64,000 bases of DNA, taken from positions 131,784,930-131,848,929 of the forward strand of contig NC_133123.1 in the NCBI RefSeq assembly GCF_033568475.1, given 5' to 3'. Under the pieces are notes generated by a model. The model was not told the origin of the DNA and ran no database searches. It was given only the letters and a program-made list of their open reading frames with translations. Position numbers and translations under genes: made by a program. Below, in pieces: positions 34,264 to 46,277 of the stretch. The stretch is from Henckelia pumila. Lineage: Eukaryota; Streptophyta; Magnoliopsida; Lamiales; Gesneriaceae. Numbering within the stretch: position 1 is the first letter of the stretch; each line of letters starts with the position of its first letter.

Positions 34264-37200
34264 TCAGAATTCATCCTCATCCTCCTCAGCTATGTGTTTA
34301 GCAAGTTCTTGCTCTTGCTGATGCCTTTCTCTTCTCTTCTCCGCACTCTCCTTTTCCTTGTGAGAATTAGGTGGAAATCGAAGGGCGCGAACTGCTTCAT
34401 TGTGCATATTCAGGCAGAAAGCAATTCTTGAGTTAAACGCATTTTGAGGCTCGTTTGTAGAGTAAATATCCCCCGTCTCCTTTGATACCATCCATCCATT
34501 GGCATGATCCAATGTAGCATCAATTGCACCATCTCGAATTGCTTTAGATACTATGCTTTCCGCATCAGCAACAGGATTTGGAGAATCCAATCTTAGCTTC
34601 TTAGCTACATCAGCAAGTGAGATCTTGGAGTACGAGATGCTAATGTTGCGTAAACCTGTCCGTATAACATTGTGACGTAGGCGGACAATTAAGTTGTTCG
34701 TTCGATCAGAACTGAAGATGCTGGCGAATTTCTCAGCCACTGTTTTAAAAAGCTCCAAATCTCCAATTCTAACAGCCTGAATCCCATGGATAATAAATCA
34801 GTATCAACTGAGACTAGTATAAAAACAAGTAACCAGGTCAGAGCATTTTTTTACAAGTATTTTACTACCACCATGCCCACAGGCCCCACACATTAAGAAA
34901 ATTGTAGCTAAATGTGAGATAAATGCCAGTCAGTTAGGCGCGCAACACTAGCATCAAGAGCCTCACACTTACGTTTGTAAGCTCAAAGTAAGGCCTCAGA
35001 GCTTTTTCCATTCCTTTCTGCATAAAAACCGTCCTTTCCGGGATCTCTCCAAGCAGTAAGCGGACAATCACAGCCCACTTGTTGCATTGAATTCGGAAAC
35101 CAAGAGCAGAACTAGGAGCTTTCCTAGCAGCTTGGAGGAGTGACTCTTTAGCATCAGTGTACTCTAACTGAATTGTTCTGATCTTTCCCAAGTAAAAGAG
35201 GTACCGACAAAACTGAAGACATTAATGGTCAGAACAAATGACAGACACCACTTCAACAAATATATTCTAAAGCTACAACATTACAAATGTCCGGAATATT
35301 TTAAAAGGAAAACTGAAAAACGCTTGAAAGAAAACCTGAGAGAAATGATGCATTGAACATGTTTTGCATTCACAAAGCTAATCAGAACTAAAATATCAAG
35401 GCATATTCGGCATCAAATCAAGCTACAGTTCTTTGAACAGCTTATAATGACATAAATTAAGCTCATTTTACAAATATAACTTCTGAAAGATAAATAACAT
35501 CTCTGGGGCAATACCTTATTAGGTTGAGAAGGTTTGAGAGTCCCATACCTAATAATATAGCTCCTCATTGTTCATACTCCTTTTATACTAACGGTTACTT
35601 ACCTATTGTTGTACGGATCTACAACGTTCTCGGAGCTTTAAGTCATTACATTTTAACACAATTTAATTCAAACACAGTCTCTGCAATCAAAGTTATTCTT
35701 GCCTGCTAAGTATCAATATTCACATGTTGCAAGCGATATTCAGGCTTAACTAAGGATTAACATGAACCAGATAATAAATCATCTCAATCCAAACATGAAA
35801 AATAGTCTAACATTGACACACAAAGAGTTTATTAGGGCAGTATTTTAGAGTTGCCTGCTGATTTGAGTGAGCTTCAAAACGAGGAGCCTTTGATCTCAGT
35901 TTTTCCGCTTGATCATATAAGTTGTAATGTAGATAATTCCTCAGTAACAGATTCAAAAGTGTTTCCTGTATCATGCAATTATTATTCCATAAATCATTGA
36001 AGGCACAACCAAGTCAACAAACTAATTTGTTTTCCAATATAAAACAAACCTGCCCCAACTCATCGTGGCGCAAAGTAGCAGTTCGGTGCAAAGCAAGTAG
36101 ATTACTGTTAAAAGATCAAAATTTCTATCAGACATGCCAACATATAAGTAGATAACAAAACACACTTATAGCATCTCAATTCTTTTAGGTTGCGCTTGGA
36201 TTGAAGTATTTGAAATCCATTGATTTCGATTATAATTTTAGTGTTAACAATGAAACATAGAGAAATCTCAAATTCATAATTTAATTATTTACACATTACT
36301 TAGATGGATTAAAAAGGATTTTAAATCACCACTTTATTGGATGAACTTAAAATCCATCCATGAATTACCATATAAACATAAAAGAAGTGGATTTGATGTT
36401 TGTGGTGCTACTTCTCTGAACAATAAAAATGTATTTGAAATCCATAGATTTGAAATACTTCTATCCAAGCGGAGCCTTAGTTCATTTGTACATAAGTTGA
36501 TTCGGGAATTTCAAGTCCATGAATTAATTCTGCTGCCAAAAAATTTAACTAGAAGATACATGACATGACATACCCACGTATTTCAGCAAGATCTCCAGTA
36601 AGTTCATAGCTTAAAGAGTAGTAAAAGTACAGCCTGGAGGCTAAGACTTCAACAGTTCGCCTGTTAAGGTTCTTCAGACGTGCAATGCCAGCAGAAGAAC
36701 AAGCCTTAGCCTAAAGAAACATATAATAATCAATTTCAGGACATACATTAAAAATACAAGCCTTTGAGGTAAGTTAATCATTTCAAGTAATTTAATCATG
36801 CACAGTCATACCTCAATATATCTCTTCTTATCAATCAGAAATATCAGAACAAGCAGATAGCAATAGATCTCAATCTCCGGTAAGGAGTGTTTCGCAGGGG
36901 CTTGAGTGGCAGATGTTGCGGAGTCAACCTCCATATCATGATCATCTTCCTATACACATAAAGTCATGAAATGAATTATCATGCACAAATTCTATCCCTT
37001 TCACTTTCCTTATGACATAATTTGTGACTACAGCACGAAATACCTACTTCAAATCCATGGATGGTTGTATTAAACTCTTGTTTCTAAACAATAACTAAAA
37101 CATAGCCATGGAAAGTCCAGAAGTTGGAAAACGCAATAAGTGGAAAATAGGCAAAAACATGGACTACGGTGTGAAGCTTCAATTATTCCACTCAGAATCA

Positions 37201-37739
37201 ACAGTGAATTACTTTAACCTTAAAATGTCAGATATTAGCATAGACACCGTACATCACAGAATGATTCATTCCAATTCAAAAAATCAATCAATAGAATTAT
37301 AGAAGACTCACTTTTAAATCAGGGTAAACACAAAAGTTTTAACTACATAGATATAAATATTCGCTTGGGATTCCAGCATGCCTCTCACCTTAGGGATGCA
37401 AGAAGACAGCCGCGAATTCACCTCCGATCCAGGGACAAGCACATAATTGAGAAATGCTGATAGAACAGAAGGATTTAGCTTCTTCCTGAGCTGAATTGTC
37501 CATCGAATTGCCCTCACAACTCTTCGAACTTCACGCGAATTTGCTCCGGTCTCAATCAAAGCTGCTATGTCCTTTAAATCTGAAAGATGCCACCCAAAAA
37601 AATACTAAAACCCCCAAAATGCCAAGAACATTAAACAATCACGTAAAAACTACTTACGCTGGAGGGTGGGGGGAGAATCACTGTAGTGGGAATTGGAAGG
37701 GGCGGGGTGCTGCTCATGCATCTCGACATCTTGAGTCAT
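34264..37739 (-). CDS. RPN3: 26S proteasome non-ATPase regulatory subunit RPN3 (PSMD3)
   Basis: Eight exons on the minus strand: 37658-37739, 37389-37579, 36812-36949, 36574-36710, 36050-36104, 35855-35965, 34973-35212, 34264-34776. The product is 488 residues, the expected plant RPN3 length. RPN3 is a lid subunit of the 19S regulatory particle. Recognisable parts are the RPN3 N-terminal helical repeats ([18 protein letters not shown]), the PCI domain in the last third ([13 protein letters not shown] and the winged-helix part) and an acidic tail E-E-D-E-D-E-F. Intron 6 has a GC donor (CAG|GCAACT); the rest are GT-AG. Intron 4 holds a MITE. Convergent with TRAPPC2L. Confidence 0.95.
36185..36479. 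mobile_element. Tourist/Harbinger-like MITE in RPN3 intron 4
   Basis: Element 36188-36476 (289 bp) with long terminal inverted repeats, GGTTGCGCTTGGATTGAAGT and the inverse of GGCTCCGCTTGGATAGAAGT, flanked by TTA at 36185-36187 and 36477-36479. The next inner bases (TTTGAAATCCATTGATTTC) are also inverted-repeated. No coding capacity. Confidence 0.88.
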
Positions 37740-38100
37740 TTTCGTAAAAATCTGAGAGATAAATGCAAAAATAATTGACATATAATAAATTATGCAACTA
37801 AAACATGGAAACTTCATTTCTTCCTCGTTTACTTGGATCTTCCAGGAATGATCAATGTTTACCTGAAATTGGAAGAAATGGAGATTCTTGATCTGAAACC
37901 AAGGGAAAAGCTACAGCCTTCGATTACTTTCTTCGACAGCAAGTCAGAAGGCAAAAATGGTCATTTTCAAAAACAAAAAAGCAAAAATGAAAATCGAGTG
38001 TGTACAGAACATGCGAAAAGGGGAAGAGGAATCGGTGAAATAAGCGAGAAATTAAAAGAAAAACCCTAAAATTGTCACCTCCTTTCCTTTGCTACCACCA
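37740..38100 (-). promoter_or_regulatory. RPN3 5' flank with telo-box
   Basis: Contains AAAACCCTAAAA near 38061, a telo-box common in plant housekeeping promoters. A 5' UTR intron is possible (acceptor-like TCTCTCAG just before the start codon) but not proven. Confidence 0.45.
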
Positions 38101-38339
38101 ACCCAGCAAGCTTTAGAAAGAAGATGGCTGGACTGGCAAAAGCTTTGGTGAAAAAGAAGGCGATGAGTGTTCGAATCTCGTAAAAGATGTATTTGGCCTT
38201 GTTTATTGTGTTTGCGAGCCTTCTTCTCTCTGGGTACTTACGGCATAACCCTGATTTACCTCCCTTCACGTCGGGGCTTGGGGCGGCTCTGTGTGGGGCC
38301 CTTGGGGGTGGGGCTCATCCCTTTTTTTTTTAGAAAGGA

Positions 38340-38660
38340 GATGTAGCCCATTGGGCCACAGGCGAGTTGGTAAGATCTGAGGTGACGTGGGAAGAAATTC
38401 CCTAGCATTGCGGGTTCGATCTGTGGAGCATATTCCCTGCTGAAATATTGTGGGGTATGCTCTGGGGATTGGGTCATGTACTTCCTTCTTCAGGTCCTTG
38501 CCGCTCGTGCACATCTCTCGATTTACCTTCCGCATGAGCCAATGGGCCTCTGATTCATGTGGAATGAGGTTCCCTTCGGAGTCAACCCTTTTATATAAAT
38601 TTATAAAGGAAATGTAAACAGTGGAGCGTTTCCCCCGTGTGTGTACGTCGGTTAATTTCA
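38340..38660 (+). mobile_element. Candidate tRNA-derived SINE
   Basis: A pol III box B match GGGTTCGATCTG lies near 38409, with a box A-like GCGAGTTGGTAAG about 45 bp upstream (near 38363). The spacing fits a tRNA-derived SINE head. The body to about 38660 is GC-richer than the flanks. I see no clear target duplication or tail, so this is tentative. Confidence 0.4.
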
Positions 38661-38661
38661 A

Positions 38662-38809
38662 CCTACTTATGCAGACATTACCTTCATGATAGATCTAAGG
38701 GTTCTCATTTATCAATACATGCAGGGTCCATTAAAAAATAATGGATCCCACATTTATTGATAAATGTCCACCATTAGATCTACCTCAAGACAGTGCCTGT
38801 ATAGGTAGG
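38662..38809. mobile_element. Foldback MITE
   Basis: Both halves are inverted copies: CCTACTTATGCAGACATTAC at the left pairs with CCTACCTATACAGGCACTGT at the right, and the inner CATTTATCAATA and GGGTCCATTA segments also pair. The element can fold into one long imperfect hairpin with almost no loop. Confidence 0.7.
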
Positions 38810-39539
38810 ATCTAACTTACCGTGTACGCCAATGTTTGATTTTTTATTTTCCTTTGATATAATAATTAAATAGTGTATTGGTGCACGCGATGCATTCTTG
38901 TATATTGTTTTTTTAATTAATGTGATATAAAAATTATCGAGAAATTAAATTACAATTATAAAAATTATCGAGAGACTAAAATGCGATTTAAAATATTAAA
39001 ATTAAAAAAAATAGAGAAAGAATAATTTTAGTCAAACAAAAGATGATATTTAAGGGGAAATATTTTGATATATTGGAAAAGATTATAACACATAATAAAA
39101 AAAATTAAATAATAATAACAACAACATGATGATAATGATAATGGCCAATTGCCTATTGACGTTTAATATAATTTCCAATTACTCTTATTTTTTTAATTCT
39201 ATTATTTTTATTATTAAATAACTTTATTTTTAGTTTTATATTTTTAATCAGTTGATAAATTCATTGCATGTTGACGTCAGCAATGCTAACTTTATCATAC
39301 GATTCTGCGAGGGTGAGATGATGTTGAAATATTAAATTTTTTATTTTATTAAATATATTGTTTTATTCAAACAAAAATAAATTTGCATAATTAAAAGAAA
39401 ATTAAAATTACACATAATTAAAATTTAAATATTACAGAAAAATAAGAAATACACGAAATTAAGAAATTTAAAAAATTATAAATAATTAAAGAAAATTACC
39501 TACAACTAAATAAATTAATGCCCTAATATTTTACGAAAA
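38810..39539. other. AT-rich intergenic region
   Basis: Very AT-rich with short repeats; no gene supported. Confidence 0.5.
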
Positions 39540-40661
39540 ATTGGTTGTTGCATCTTCATAAAATATTCATGTTGCACATCATTCATGTTTGGATTGTTAA
39601 TATCTTTTTCAATGATTCAATTTTCTTGCTCCATCTCCAGCTCCATCTCTTTCATTGCTTGCTTTCTCTCCTTCATTTCTCGCTTCCTCATCTCTATTTC
39701 GTACTTATTTGTCACCCATTCCTCAAATTTTGCATAACGTTCTCTTGCTATAGCAATCTTCGTATCCTCAATTTCATAAAATTTGGTCTGATCATCACGC
39801 ATTTATGCACACAAATCCGTCATAGGTGAATCTTTTGATCCAGATCCTTTCATGCTCTCTTTGAGGGTCTTTCTTCCCATTGCTCTAATGGTTCCGGCCA
39901 CTTCTTGCACGTCATTTTCTTCATCGGCGGTAGGCGTATCAGTAGGCGTGGAGAAAAGAGATGGAGATGATTCGTCATCATATTCTTCAGTTTCTTGGTC
40001 GCATTGTTTGCATCACTTTCGTATTTTTCGAACGACCATATCTTTCATTTTGATTGATCCTTAAGGACTAACCAAGCTTTATCGTTGGACCATGCGATTC
40101 CACAATCTTTCTCAAACAATGTTTGAGCTTGAGCAAACTAAAAATAAATGTATTTAGGAATTTTTAAATTTCAAGTAAAATAAAATATTGTGATAAATTT
40201 TAAGACTACGTTAATCTAAAATGATGATCCAATTTAGTTGAGGACTTCTAGTTCGCTCATTTTATTTTGTAAAGCGAAATTTTTTTTTGCAAGATCCCTA
40301 AAATGTTGACGCATGTTGTCCCTTGAACGAACTTTCCATCACATTAACAATTAATGGTTATATTCTTTTTCAACAAATCCCCAAATCTAGCGTTTCTTTG
40401 GTCATTTTCAAGTTTCGGATTGGTGGAAGCGTTGCACCATGCATTTGCAAGACATCCATCTTCGTCTTTCAACCAATGTTTCCTCATGATGGAGTCACCC
40501 CCACTGGCAACAACAACTTCTTCCATTTCTTTTTTGATTTGAAGACATGGTTTCAAAAGCAGGAGGAGTGACTTTGTTTGGATTTTGGGAATTGAGTTTG
40601 ATTGAACATGTGGCTCAACATTTGGTCGTCGGTGTATTGATATTAGAAAAGACAAATCCAT
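39540..40661 (-). pseudogene. Myb/SANT-like protein gene of PIF/Harbinger type, decayed
   Basis: On the minus strand a start at 40661 leads into M-D-L-S-F-L-I-S, then a Myb/SANT-like region with L-K-D-E-D-G-C-L-A-N-A-W and N-D-Q-R-N-A-R-F. Stops interrupt it near 40341. Downstream come a K-A-W-L-V-L segment (near 40060), an Asp/Ser/Pro-rich linker, and a charged coiled region (39617-39802) rich in E-M-R-K-R-E-type repeats. This domain order matches the Myb-like second protein of PIF/Harbinger transposons, also annotated as NAM-associated C-terminal proteins. No transposase is visible nearby. A foldback element with a hAT inside it (40714-44370) lies 5' of the gene and separates it from a possible TATA box near 44483. 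Confidence 0.6.
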
Positions 40662-41152
40662 TGAGAATTGATTTGAGAAACGTTTGATGAAGGAGAATTG
40701 AGATAATCATTGTCAATGTTCTAAAAAGCGCTAGGCGGTAGGCGGGCGGCGACCACCGCCTAGCGCCTAGCCGCCTAGGTGACCGCTTAGGCTAGGCTTA
40801 GACGATTTTTTTTAAAACCTAAATAATAAATAACTTAGAATATTCATGATTTTACTATAAAATATAATTTTTATATCTTATGTTTTTCATTTTTTGTACG
40901 AAAATCTTTTAAAATTTTAATAATAATAATAACAACAACAACAACATAAATATTAATAATATCAAGTCTTCATATGTAATATGAGATTTAATTTTTTGCT
41001 TGACTTTCTTTTCTGCGCTTCTTCTTTCTTTCTGTATTTGTTTCTCGATTCGCGTCTTTCTTTTATTTTTTGAATTTTAATTTTTTTAATAAAAAATAGT
41101 AACCGCCTAGGCGGATTTCTGTCAACCTAGGCGGGAGATTAGGCGGGCAACG

Positions 41153-44100
41153 CCTAGAGGTAGACCTGGCCACGGGCTGGGTCCGTTTCGGGTCTGGGTT
41201 GGTGTTTTACCAACCCTTAACCGGCCCCCGCCTCTGGCCGGTTTCGGTTCGGGTTGCTAAACCGGCGGTTCCGGTCGGGGTCCAGGTCCGGGTCCGGTTA
41301 ACCGACGGTTCAGGCTCCGGGCCAACCCTTGCAATTTTTTTAAAAAAAGAGCGCCATTTTTTTTGAATGCGCAGGGGTGGCGCGGCCGCGCCAATGCTGC
41401 ACATTATTTTCTGCGAAGCGTCCGCGCCAACACTGCGCATTCCTATGCAGCAGCCGCGCGACTGCGTCCTTGGGAGGTGCTGGCGCGCCTCCTGGCCGCT
41501 GAAGGCCTGAATTTTTCTCTTCAAAATTATTTTAAAATTTTTTATAAGACATATTCTTTAAATAAACACAATCAAATAGTTCATATCTACATAATAAATA
41601 TCTATTACATTTATTAAATAAATATATAATAGAATTTCAACATCTTATATTACCAATCTATTACATTTTATTCTGTTTCACTCGCATTTTCTCCCGTCAT
41701 AGTTTCAGATGTTTCTTCGGTATCATCTTGGTCTTCTTCATTACTTTGAACATGTTGTGTTCGAGTAGCGGCTTTTGACCAATCATTGAGCAAACATTGG
41801 GCTTCCAAATTTTTTGACCTTAATCTAGAACGTCTCTCGTCCAATGTATTTTCTCCAATACTAAATTCTTGCTCCACTGCAACTGTTGAAACCAGACAAG
41901 GTAGAATTTCTTTTGCCATTATAGACAAAATTGTATATATTTGTGTTTTTTGCGACTACCATCTCAAAATGTCGAAGTTTTCCTCATCTGTATCACTAAA
42001 ACCAAAATTAGTGGTAAAATAATTATCAAGTTCCTGCCTGTAACTTGAGGATCCTCGTGGAAGTTTCGTCCGTTCCCTTAATAAAAGTTGTGCTTTAGTA
42101 AGTTTAGAAGTAATATTACTAGTTTCAGTGGATTGTGTTTCATGTGAAACAATTTGTCCACTATATTTGATGTTATATTCATTTTAAATATCGATCAAAT
42201 AAATGAATTTTAATATTAAACAAAATCAATGAGATAATGGGAATCTTTTCCGCAATATGCTCCAAAGATTCATAATATAATGTTAACATGTCGCTTAAGC
42301 CATCTAATTTAAGTCTAGGATCTAAAACAAAAGCATATAAAAAATTTTCAGGAAGAGCGAAAAATATTTTTTTCATTTTGCTTTTCATGACTAGAATACA
42401 TTGAGATAAAACACTATCATTAGATTTAGCATGTTCATAAAAAACACAAGCAATGTTGCAAAAATGTGTTAAAACTAAATGTGAATTAAGATAATAAATA
42501 CCGGATAATTGATCACTAGCATCATTAAAAACTTTTAAAATTTCACAAATACTAGTGCATATGTTCCATTGATTTGAAAACAAATAAATATCACGAGCTT
42601 GAACAAATTGATGAAAAAATGTACATAATAAATCTTTATATTCAAAAGAGGATAATAACAATTTATATGTTGAATTCCAATGAGTTGGAACATCTCGTGC
42701 AAACCGCTTAGGCTTCATACCATTTACTCTACAAAATTTTTCTCATTGCTTCATAACTTGGGGATGCGTCCATAAATAATGAATAGCGTTCCTAATTGGT
42801 TGAATATGTATGCCTAAACTTTTTAGCCCATTTTGAACACATAAATTTAAAATATGACATGTGCATCTAATATGAAAAAATTTGTCACCTAGTGATGGTT
42901 TACATACTTACAAAAGCTCACTAATACTAAAAGTATTTGCACTAGCATTATCAAAAGACATTGAAAAAACTTTGGTAGTTCGACCTTATTCTTCTAAAAT
43001 AACAAATATAAGTTGAGAAATATTTTGTGTCGTGTGTGATTTGTTGAAACATCTATATGCAAGCAACTTTTTTTTAATGTTCCAATTATTATCAATCCAA
43101 TGACATGTAATACCCATATATGAACAACTTTGCCAATGATCACTCCAAATATCGAAACACAAAGAAACTTTATTATTCAAACTATAAAATTCCTTAATTA
43201 ATTCTTTATTTTGATCGACAACTAACTTTTTCATTGTGCATTTGAGACTATTTCTTGGAATACGTCTAATAGAAGGATTTGCACTTGTAGAAAGCCAATT
43301 TTCACAAAATAATTTATCACTAAAACTAAAAGAAAGTTGTTCAACCGCACAAAATTTAGCCGTTTCTTCGCTAAATCTAGCTTCGTTATATTTAAATAGT
43401 TGAGATTCATTACCCGATTGAGAAAAAAATGCCGGAATTTGAGTTTGAGCACGATCAATCCCAATTTCCATCGGATGATTTTTCTCGATATGCCGCGTCA
43501 AAGTTCCATAACTACCTCCTAGTTTAAATTTGTAACATTTTGAACAATATTTTCATTTGGCTTGCAAATCACCGGAGGGAAGCGTCACCTTTTCGAAATA
43601 TTTGGTGAAGATATCGGATGTCGGGTGAGGCACCGCTCGATTTTGTCTTTGAGAGGCCGCCACATCGTTCATACTTTCTTGACTTGCATGATGAAGTGGT
43701 TGTTTAACTTGTTGTCTTTGTTGCGCCTCTTGTCGAATTTCTTGAATTTCATTATCGAAATATTCAAGATCAAAGCTATCGACATTGAATTGAGGATACT
43801 CGACCTCGGGTGGTATGATGCTCTTTTCCTTTCCTTTTCCATTGTCACCCCTACGACTTGATCCCGCTCCGGACATTTGTAATTGTATAAATATAAAAAT
43901 AAACCAACAATTTACAATAAACCAATAATCGAAACTTGATATTTTTGATAATTCAAGAAATTAGACGAAATTGAGAATGGAGAGAATGAAGAGAAAAGTG
44001 TGTAAACAAAATGAAAGGGGTTGGAGGTATTTATAGATAAAAACTAAAAAGTTTTTTTTATAAAAAAATCGGTTGACCAGGCGGGTCCAGCGGGTCGACC

Positions 44101-44290
44101 CGTCGGGTCGGCCGGGTTTCAACGACCACAAGATTGTGGCCGCTGGATCATCTCGGCGCCGCAAGTGTCCAACCCGTCGGGTCCAAGTCGCCGGGTTGCC
44201 GGTTTTCCACATGGAAAACCGGGACCGAACCGGACCGGACATTTACGGGTTCGGTCCCGATTCTGGGTCTTGGCCAGGTCTACCTAGAGG
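41153..44290 (-). mobile_element. hAT transposon copy 1, minus strand, with 8-bp TSD
   Basis: The element spans 41161-44282 (3122 bp). Terminal inverted repeats begin TAGACCTGGCCA. The duplication CCTAGAGG is exact at 41153-41160 and 44283-44290; 8 bp is the hAT length. It encodes a broken transposase on the minus strand. Subterminal DNA is rich in CCGG and ACCCGG motifs at both ends. Confidence 0.95.
41668..43876 (-). pseudogene. hAT transposase, copy 1, broken
   Basis: Homologous to the copy 2 transposase. It has the N-terminal BED-type zinc finger region (stop at 43553 where copy 2 has a cysteine codon), the RNase H-like catalytic middle and the C-terminal hATC dimerisation part near 41850-41930. 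Segments ending at 43553, 42986 and 42179 share one frame and are separated by stops. The last segment (41668-41928) is in another frame, so at least one indel lies between 42179 and 41928. Confidence 0.88.
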
Positions 44291-44370
44291 CATAGCCTAG
44301 CAAGAAAGCGAGGCGATGGGCAACCGCCTAGAGCCTAGAAGACTCCTAGGCGGCGCCTTTTAGAACACTG

Positions 44371-45403
44371 ATAATTGTTCCATGGATTTATTTTTGATTT
44401 GCATTGATTGAAATCAAAGATGAAAAATTTCATTTTTTTTAGAATGAATGTAGAAGTTGTGAATTTTTGAAGGTATGATGAAGAGTATTTATAGAAGATT
44501 GAAAAATATAACTGTTACTATCCGTTTGAGGTTTTTATGATTTTTTTTATTTTTAATGTTTTTTAAAATGAGATGATCTTTGCCATTGATTTTAAAAATT
44601 ATTTCATTATTAATTTTATTTTTTAAAATTATTTTTAATAATTTAAATCGGCCATCTTGCCATTGGATGTGACAACCTTTAAAAAATTTAAAATAAAAAA
44701 ATAAAAGTGACAGGCGCGCTTCACCGTGCGGAAGGAATTCGCGCTAGGCCCGCCTGCAACATTGCACAAGGGCCATTCCTCGTGCAACATTCTCTCCCCT
44801 TGAAGGGGCGAGAATTGAAATGGGCGCATCATGTCTCTTAAAGACGGCATAATCATAGCTTCCACCGCAATGCGTGAAAGACCATAGATTTTTTGAACCA
44901 CATTTACAACATCAGATTCAAAAATCCACCTGGGCCATTTGCTATGAACGTTTTTTTTTAAATCAGTTTTAAATTAATTGGTTTCAACTTTATTTTTAAG
45001 CATCATGTCAGTTTCTTGAAATTTCTTTCCCAAATATTATCGACAATCTGACTTCGAATTCGTGACTATTAGTCATGAATTTCCTTTCGACCTAAGTTTT
45101 AAAAAAGGTATTTGAATTTTATATTTTAGGCTTGTGATCAATATAACACCTCTCCTTGTTTACTTGGATATTCTTTTCTTGTGTTTTCTCTCGATGTATT
45201 TAAATTCTATCTCTTTAAAAAGAATCTGTCTCACACGCGGAATTTATGGAATACGAGATCGTCTCACAAGATACAACAACTTATGTGTTGTGAAAGGAGC
45301 ATTTAAAATCACAAAAACGAATGAAAAACATATGTTTTTTAAACTCTCTTATTTATTTAGTTTTTATTTTTTACAATAGAACGGAAATGGAATATATATA
45401 TAG
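44371..45403. other. AT-rich region between mobile elements
   Basis: Contains a possible TATA box on the minus strand near 44483 that could belong to the decayed Myb-like gene, and a short GC-richer patch near 44710-44830. No gene supported. Confidence 0.45.
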
Positions 45404-45560
45404 AGTTTTGCTATGCTGCCCACCTCCGGTGCCCACCTATGAGGTGTCAATCATCCAATGAATGAGATGAATCATATACAAATGGTTTATCCAATGGATG
45501 AGTGTCACCTCATAGGTGGGCATAGAGGTGGCCACCGGAGGTGAGCAACATAGCAAAACT
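45404..45560. mobile_element. Foldback MITE, 157 bp
   Basis: AGTTTTGCTATGCTGCCCAC at the left is mirrored by the inverse of GTGAGCAACATAGCAAAACT at the right. CACCTATGAGGTG is mirrored by CACCTCATAGGTG inside. It folds into one hairpin with a short central loop. TA-rich runs flank both sides. Confidence 0.85.
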
Positions 45561-45649
45561 TTCTCTCTCTATATATATATGTGAATTTGATAGTGTTTTA
45601 TATTATATATGCTTATGAATGCCTAAAAAATCATTCTGCATGATGTAGG

Positions 45650-45762
45650 AATTCTATTATATATATGTTAAAAATTGGTGTGCCATATTATATATGCCCA
45701 CAACCATTTAAAATGATGAGACACTCATCAAAGGTTATGTTATTTCATTCATGGCTTATAAT
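45650..45762. repeat. Tandem repeat unit interrupted by hAT (left copy)
   Basis: About 113 bp ending TTCATTCATGGCTTATAAT recurs at 49021-49133 (ending CATTCATGACTTATAAT) on the far side of the hAT copy 2. The hAT thus inserted at the boundary of a direct tandem repeat. Confidence 0.8.
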
Positions 45763-45967
45763 TAGACCTGGCCAAGGGCCGGGTTGGGCCCGGACCCGGC
45801 CCGTGGTCAACGGGCCCGACTCGGAACCGGGATCGGACCGGCCACTAGGCGGTCCGGTCCCGGTTTTCCCAAGGGAAAACCGGCAACCCGGCTGGTCAAA
45901 CCGTCGGGTTGAACGGGTCCAACCCGGCGGGTTGGACACGTGGCGCTCATCAGGGCGCCCAAATCCA

Positions 45968-46063
45968 ACGGCCACTAGCAAGTGGCCGTTGGATCATTCA
46001 ACGGCCACGATTTCGTGGCCGTTGAGATTAACGGCCATGATCTTGTGGCCGTTGTCAACCCGC
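45968..46063. repeat. Three hairpins of AACGGCCAC / GTGGCCGTT in hAT 5' subterminal DNA
   Basis: Three consecutive inverted repeats with arms AACGGCCAC or AACGGCCAT and loops of 5-8 bases. Copy 1 has only one similar hairpin (near 44118-44143). They could be transposase-binding or strand-exposing sites; that is inference. Confidence 0.7.
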
Positions 46064-46277
46064 CGAACCCGCCGGGTCAACCGGCTATTTTTTTTTTTTT
46101 AAAAACCTACTTTTTATCTATAAATACCCCCAACCTCCTTTCATTTTGTTTACACAATTCTCTCTTCATTCTCTCTATTTTCAATTTCTTTTAATTTCTT
46201 GATTATCAAAAATATCAAGTTTCGATTATTGGTTTATTATCAATTGTTGATTTATTTTCATATTTATACAATTACAA

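Larger units (their letters stand above)
40714..44370. mobile_element. Foldback element rich in CGCCTAGGCG, split by a hAT
   Basis: The left end CAATGTTCTAAAAAGCGC and the right end, inverted, CAGTGTTCTAAAAGGCGC form terminal inverted repeats. Both arms are dense in GCCTAGGCG palindromes. Without the hAT at 41161-44282 the element is about 530 bp. Flanking sequences (GATAATCATTGT versus GATAATTGTTC) are similar but do not give an exact duplication. Confidence 0.72.

Noticed and set aside
37833-38269. Small frames upstream of RPN3
   Set aside because: No similarity recognised; the sequence is promoter and leader of RPN3.
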